In this document: one piece after another, positions 61,901 to 64,000 of the stretch
Layout of the letters: each line of letters begins with the position of its first letter
Numbering within the stretch: the first letter of the stretch is position 1
Source of the DNA: Verrucomicrobiota bacterium
Lineage (GTDB): Bacteria; Verrucomicrobiota; Verrucomicrobiia; Verrucomicrobiales; Akkermansiaceae
DNA length: 64,000 bases
Reading direction: 5' to 3'
Assembly (NCBI GenBank): GCA_017301995.1
Contig: JAFLEH010000036.1
Coordinates: forward strand, 1 to 64,000
The notes under the pieces: generated by a model
What the model was told of the DNA's origin: nothing
What the model saw: the letters and a program-made list of their open reading frames with translations, nothing else
The model's database searches: none
Position numbers and translations under genes: made by a program

Positions 61901-62022
61901 GCCACGATCCGCTCCGGCGGCACGCCTTTGGCCACCAGGCCGATCACGCGGTTCCCAAGCTGATAGGTCTTGCCCGATCCCGCGGAAGCGAGGATGAGCA
62001 GGTTTTTCGCCAGCACATTCAT
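58984..62022 (-). CDS. UvrD-family helicase-nuclease, AddA-like
   Basis: The 1012-residue protein joins an SF1A helicase (Walker A LASAGSGKTYQ, FTRKAAGEFA, LLDEFQDTS, VGDDKQAIYAWRGGD, VMTIHKSKGLGFD, YVALTRAKRGLYV) to a C-terminal RecB-type nuclease (GSEVHAVFERV, GVIDRLH, VLDFKTD, QMRAYRDAL). All nuclease residues look intact. This is the AddA plan of double-strand break repair enzymes. The usual partner AddB is not adjacent. The gene lies 7 bp behind the OmpA-like gene, with the acyltransferase gene next. The start at 62022 places the ATP site near the N-terminus. Confidence 0.9.
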   Translation of the reverse strand: MNVLAKNLLILASAGSGKTYQLGNRVIGLVAKGVPPERIVALTFTRKAAGEFADSVLTKLAKAASDPETAERLRAETGVAGADFALALERVVRSLPRFMLGTMDGFFGKVVRGFQYELGLTGGRFELLEGAQLAAARDGLLDSILGERLEHAGDDGFFHAFRRAIMGREEQKVADGLRGFVDQWQGIYRESGGFEWGPPDLAGVAPAAWETAKYRLVEKLRRGFAAVHITNARQPDALEKLADKLANHTVGSGSLGGKDSLLESVFAAVARGDDPDLAVKYQKDFVIGGEAGRALREAVVLAARCELAAALARTRGVREVMAVYDALCERRLRRRGLLGFDDIKCLMGEWAGGEDARLRREAVDFRLGARYAHWLLDEFQDTSRADWMGLRTLVDEAAGDDEGSLFVVGDDKQAIYAWRGGDVKLFGEVRGRYAAYGLAIEHMAESWRSCPEVLELVNRTCGDVALMEALFGQAARRWDWVEHVSAAPLAVPAKRGEARVEVVDGKWEERMARTAELLAEIGIGRRKLTCGVLVRGNQQVRDVADALREAGFEVVEEGRREPARDHPAGVALAALLAWLADPANTMAREIVTMSPLAAALGNGLSNEPDAVWRDLTKQAAETGLAETVGGIVENVWAGWSESGRRRAADLLGQLRAMDAEGGVTLRDAADRISRLEVSQSPGVASVQVMTIHKSKGLGFDVVVVPDVPGDVIPQAQRFGLAKGDGWLTQPPPKWARDILPELRTAEAAWAADQRYEAMCLFYVALTRAKRGLYVLLEPPAEKAVPDKPSLANWLARAVDSDGAPGTVYQSGSPDWVETVGLLEKGPARPDGPPALGKPVARKRRVRPSAMGAHGGGVETTAKSAGGMRFGSEVHAVFERVGWLDEGMPDLPDDEAGRLVAGLLAEPEIRGVLTRGEGNVALYREQPVDAMLDGRWMSGVIDRLHLRHGPDGGVERIEVLDFKTDAVEREEALLGRHGAQMRAYRDALSLAWPGADVRCRLISTKLRKVVIAC

Positions 62023-62029
62023 CGGCGTG

Positions 62030-63316
62030 TCACTCCTCGACCGCTTCGGCGCGGGGCACGGCCACCGGCGGCGGGGATTCGATCGGATCATCGGGATTCA
62101 CCGGCTCCGCTCTGGGAACGGCGGGAGCGCCCGGCTCGGGCACCGGCGTGGCGCGCGGCGGCGCGGGCGGCGGTTCCTCCACCGGCAGCGCGCGGCGCGG
62201 TTTCACCAACACCGGCTTGGGCGGCGGCGGTTGGTCCGCGGCCGCGGGGGCGGGCACGGCCTTGGGAATCACCGGCGCGGTTTCGGCGGGCGGCGGTTCC
62301 TTGCGCATCCGGATTTCCACCCGGCGGTTCATCGCCTGCTCGTCCACCGTTCCGGCGGCCACCAGTGGTTCGGATTCGCCTTTGCCGCGGGTGACGATCT
62401 TCGTCCCGTCCATCCGCAGCGAATCGACCAGGTATTTTCTAACCGAGGCAGCCCGCCGTCTTGATAGATCGAGATTGGCCTCGTCGGTACCGATCAGGTC
62501 GGTGTGGCCTTCCACCCAGCAATAGAGCCCCGGATTCCGGTCCAAAAGCAGCGCCAGTTTCATCAGTCCCACTTTGGCGCTCTCGCGCAGTTCGGAGCTG
62601 TTGAACTCGAACAACAGATCGCTCGGCAGCATGGTCTTTTTGCTAACAAGCACATTGGCGGGCAGGCCCAACATATCATCCAACGAGGCCATCCCGTCGA
62701 GCGCGCCATCGCGGACCTTGCCGTTGGCGCCCTTTTTCATCAGCTCGTCGGCGAATTTCTTGAGATCGGTGTCATCCACCTGAACCGCGCCGGGATCCAC
62801 GGTAATCTGCCCCTCGGCGGCCGGGGGCAGCTTTTCCTCCATCCGGCCCAGATCCGGCAGGTCGGTCTCGATTTCCATGTTGGCCGCCGCTTCCAGCGCC
62901 ACCGCGCTCGGCTCGCCCTCGCGCGCCGGACTGGTCATCTTGAGCGCGTATTCGGGAGCCAGCACGTCCGGTTTGATGTCGATCTCCTGATCTTTCGGCA
63001 GTTTGGCCAGCAGATCGACCTCCTCCAGCAGGGCCGCGGCGTCGTTCGGCGGCACCACCACATCCTCCGGCGGCACGGTTTCCTCGGGCATCGGCTCCAC
63101 CTCCACCTGCTCCACGTTCATCGGCGCGGTCGTCATTTCCTTCACCTCGGAAAATCCGATCCCGATCTGAAGCTGGTCCAAAACGAGAAACACGATCACA
63201 TGCAGCAACACGGAAAGCAGCATCGCCACCGACGCCCACCAACCGAGATGGTCCGGCCCGGGCAACCGGTAGGTTCCCCCTTCGCGTGCGTCACTCCATG
63301 AATAACCGTCGGCCAC
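62030..63316 (-). CDS. OmpA-family protein with TonB-like inner-membrane anchor
   Basis: The 428-residue protein has one TM helix (about 33-50, LLSVLLHVIVFLVLDQL) and an acidic Pro-rich periplasmic region (about 60-190). An OmpA peptidoglycan-binding domain (LLFEFNSSELRESAKV, VEGHTDLIGTDEANLDLSRR, NRRVEIRM) follows, then a Pro-rich tail of about 100 residues. Start choice: a GTG at 63316 lies seven bases after a near-perfect promoter (TTGCCA-N16-TATAAT). Upstream codons in this frame are antisense to the DUF2934 gene and non-coding. The anchor plus OmpA domain would tether the inner membrane to peptidoglycan. Confidence 0.82.
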   Translation of the reverse strand: MADGYSWSDAREGGTYRLPGPDHLGWWASVAMLLSVLLHVIVFLVLDQLQIGIGFSEVKEMTTAPMNVEQVEVEPMPEETVPPEDVVVPPNDAAALLEEVDLLAKLPKDQEIDIKPDVLAPEYALKMTSPAREGEPSAVALEAAANMEIETDLPDLGRMEEKLPPAAEGQITVDPGAVQVDDTDLKKFADELMKKGANGKVRDGALDGMASLDDMLGLPANVLVSKKTMLPSDLLFEFNSSELRESAKVGLMKLALLLDRNPGLYCWVEGHTDLIGTDEANLDLSRRRAASVRKYLVDSLRMDGTKIVTRGKGESEPLVAAGTVDEQAMNRRVEIRMRKEPPPAETAPVIPKAVPAPAAADQPPPPKPVLVKPRRALPVEEPPPAPPRATPVPEPGAPAVPRAEPVNPDDPIESPPPVAVPRAEAVEE

Positions 63317-63323
63317 GGCGGGG

Positions 63324-63351
63324 ATTATACGCCGGATTTTTTCACTGGCAA
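63324..63351 (-). promoter_or_regulatory. Predicted promoter of the OmpA-like gene
   Basis: On the reverse strand, TTGCCA (63351-63346), a 16-bp spacer and a consensus TATAAT (63329-63324), seven bases before GTG 63316. A forward promoter for the DUF2934 gene (CTGGCA 63345-63350, TTTATT 63368-63373) overlaps its -35. Confidence 0.7.
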
Positions 63352-63421
63352 TCACAACAAACCATGCTTTATTCGGCTGGGCGCGGCCTCCGCCCGGAAG
63401 AAACAACCATCTATTACGACC

Positions 63422-63724
63422 ATGCCAGCCAAGAAAACGACCCCCGCCACCGATTCCTCCGCACCCGCCACCAAGAAAGCGCCAGCCAAAAAGGCCGTAG
63501 CCAAGAAAGCTCCGGCCAAGAAAGCCCCGGCCGCCAAGCCCGCCACCGATCCGGCCGCCCCGAAACCGGCGCCCAAAGCCGCTGCGAAGCCCGCTCCGGC
63601 CCCGTCCCACGACGACATCGCCAAGGCGGCCTACCTCAACTACCGCAGCCGCAAGGAAAAAGGCCTCCCCGGCGACTCCCACGGCGATTGGCTCGATGCC
63701 GAGCGGAAATTGAAAGGGAAGTGA
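63422..63724 (+). CDS. Histone H1-like protein with DUF2934 domain
   Basis: The 100-residue protein has a Lys/Ala/Pro-rich N-terminal tail (residues 1-60, KKAPAKKAVAKKAP style). A short DUF2934 domain follows (DDIAKAAYLNYRSRKEKG to GDWLDAERKLKGK). The tail is like eukaryotic H1 and bacterial histone-like proteins and should bind DNA. DUF2934 is of unknown role and common in Proteobacteria and Verrucomicrobia. Confidence 0.85.
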   Translation: MPAKKTTPATDSSAPATKKAPAKKAVAKKAPAKKAPAAKPATDPAAPKPAPKAAAKPAPAPSHDDIAKAAYLNYRSRKEKGLPGDSHGDWLDAERKLKGK

Positions 63725-63779
63725 TTTCTCCGGATCCCGGATTGAAAGCCTCAGCCCCGCCGGCGCGTAGCCGACCGGG

Positions 63780-64000
63780 ATGAAGACCCGCCTCGCTCTT
63801 GTCGTGGCGGCCGCTTTGGCGGCTGCCTGTGCTCCCGTCCAGGTTACCCGCTACGCATGGGTCACCGGCCTCAAGCCGGAAAAGGCGGCGACTTACCGCG
63901 ATCTCCACGCCCATCCGTGGCCCGGAGTCAACGCGATGCTCAAGAAGTGCCACATCCGCAACTACTCGATCTATGAACGGGAAATCGACGGCAAGCTCTA
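63780..64000 (+). CDS. L-rhamnose mutarotase-like lipoprotein, truncated by window end
   Basis: The first 73 residues are visible. A lipobox LAAAC near residue 17 is followed by RYAWVTGLKPEKAATYRDLH and NYSIYEREIDGKL, which match the RhaM/DUF718 family that interconverts rhamnose anomers. An exported lipoprotein form is unusual, since RhaM in E. coli is cytoplasmic. The 3' end lies beyond the window. Confidence 0.8.
   Translation, partial: MKTRLALVVAAALAAACAPVQVTRYAWVTGLKPEKAATYRDLHAHPWPGVNAMLKKCHIRNYSIYEREIDGKL

Overview
The window is chromosomal DNA of high GC content. Gene content points to the phylum Verrucomicrobia, probably the Verrucomicrobiales / Luteolibacter-like group. The supporting markers are a TIGR04073 exosortase-associated protein, a PEP-CTERM-like sorting signal, a planctomycete/verrucomicrobial-type c-type cytochrome fused to leucine-rich repeats, many secreted glycoside hydrolases (GH2, GH43, GH39, GH89, GH109), and an mcsA-mcsB-clpC operon without ctsR. 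No rRNA, tRNA, phage, insertion sequence or CRISPR was recognised. The taxonomic call rests on gene families, not on a database search.

Layout. 0.1-8.2 kb: monomeric isocitrate dehydrogenase, a small membrane protein, a radical SAM protein translationally coupled to an Lgt-like membrane protein, then hisS and aspS. 8.5-12.7 kb: a reverse-strand GH43-GH2 pair with an 18-bp perfect palindrome upstream. 13.2-16.4 kb: comM and a secreted six-hairpin glycosidase. 16.6-21.7 kb: ilvE, then mcsA-mcsB-clpC (protein arginine phosphorylation and AAA+ unfoldase). 21.7-25.5 kb: an accessory island. It holds a MITE-like element, a long inverted repeat, four reverse-strand orphan genes separated by attC-like sites (an integron cassette array without integrase in view), a 0.4-kb heptamer tandem array and a duplicated scrap of the clpC 3' end. 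25.5-34.4 kb: rsmI, a secreted PepF-type peptidase, GH89, a 56-codon ORF, a sugar isomerase-like protein and GH109. 34.8-42.9 kb: serA, the TIGR04073 protein, alkaline phosphatase, a secreted metalloprotease-like protein, a sigma-54 activator with a degenerate receiver, and upp. 42.9-54.4 kb: a TPR protein, dapB, a Deg-like pseudoprotease lipoprotein, a LutA-like protein, GH39, a homocysteine methyltransferase-like protein, a PEP-CTERM protein, a TSUP permease and two tail-anchored coiled-coil proteins. 54.5-64 kb: an Rrf2 regulator divergent from cysE, the cytochrome/LRR protein, an acyltransferase, an AddA-like helicase-nuclease, an OmpA-family protein, a histone-H1-like DUF2934 protein and the start of a rhamnose mutarotase-like lipoprotein.

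How it fits together. Housekeeping metabolism and translation genes are mixed with an exported glycan-degrading set that would attack galactans, alpha-linked GlcNAc/GalNAc glycans and xylan- or iduronate-type substrates. Several genes suggest cell-envelope specialisation: the exosortase markers, the radical SAM/Lgt pair, the OmpA protein with a TonB-like anchor, and the pseudoprotease lipoprotein.

Two sequence-wide signals stand out. Promoters of the form TTGNNN-N16-18-TANNNT (first -10 position sometimes C or A) sit so close to start codons that many mRNAs should be leaderless or nearly so. The pentamer CTAAC/GTTAG appears strongly favoured on both strands and seems to dictate rare leucine-codon use. 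The best candidates for something undescribed are the radical SAM/Lgt-like pair, the attC-like cassette island, and the CTAAC bias.
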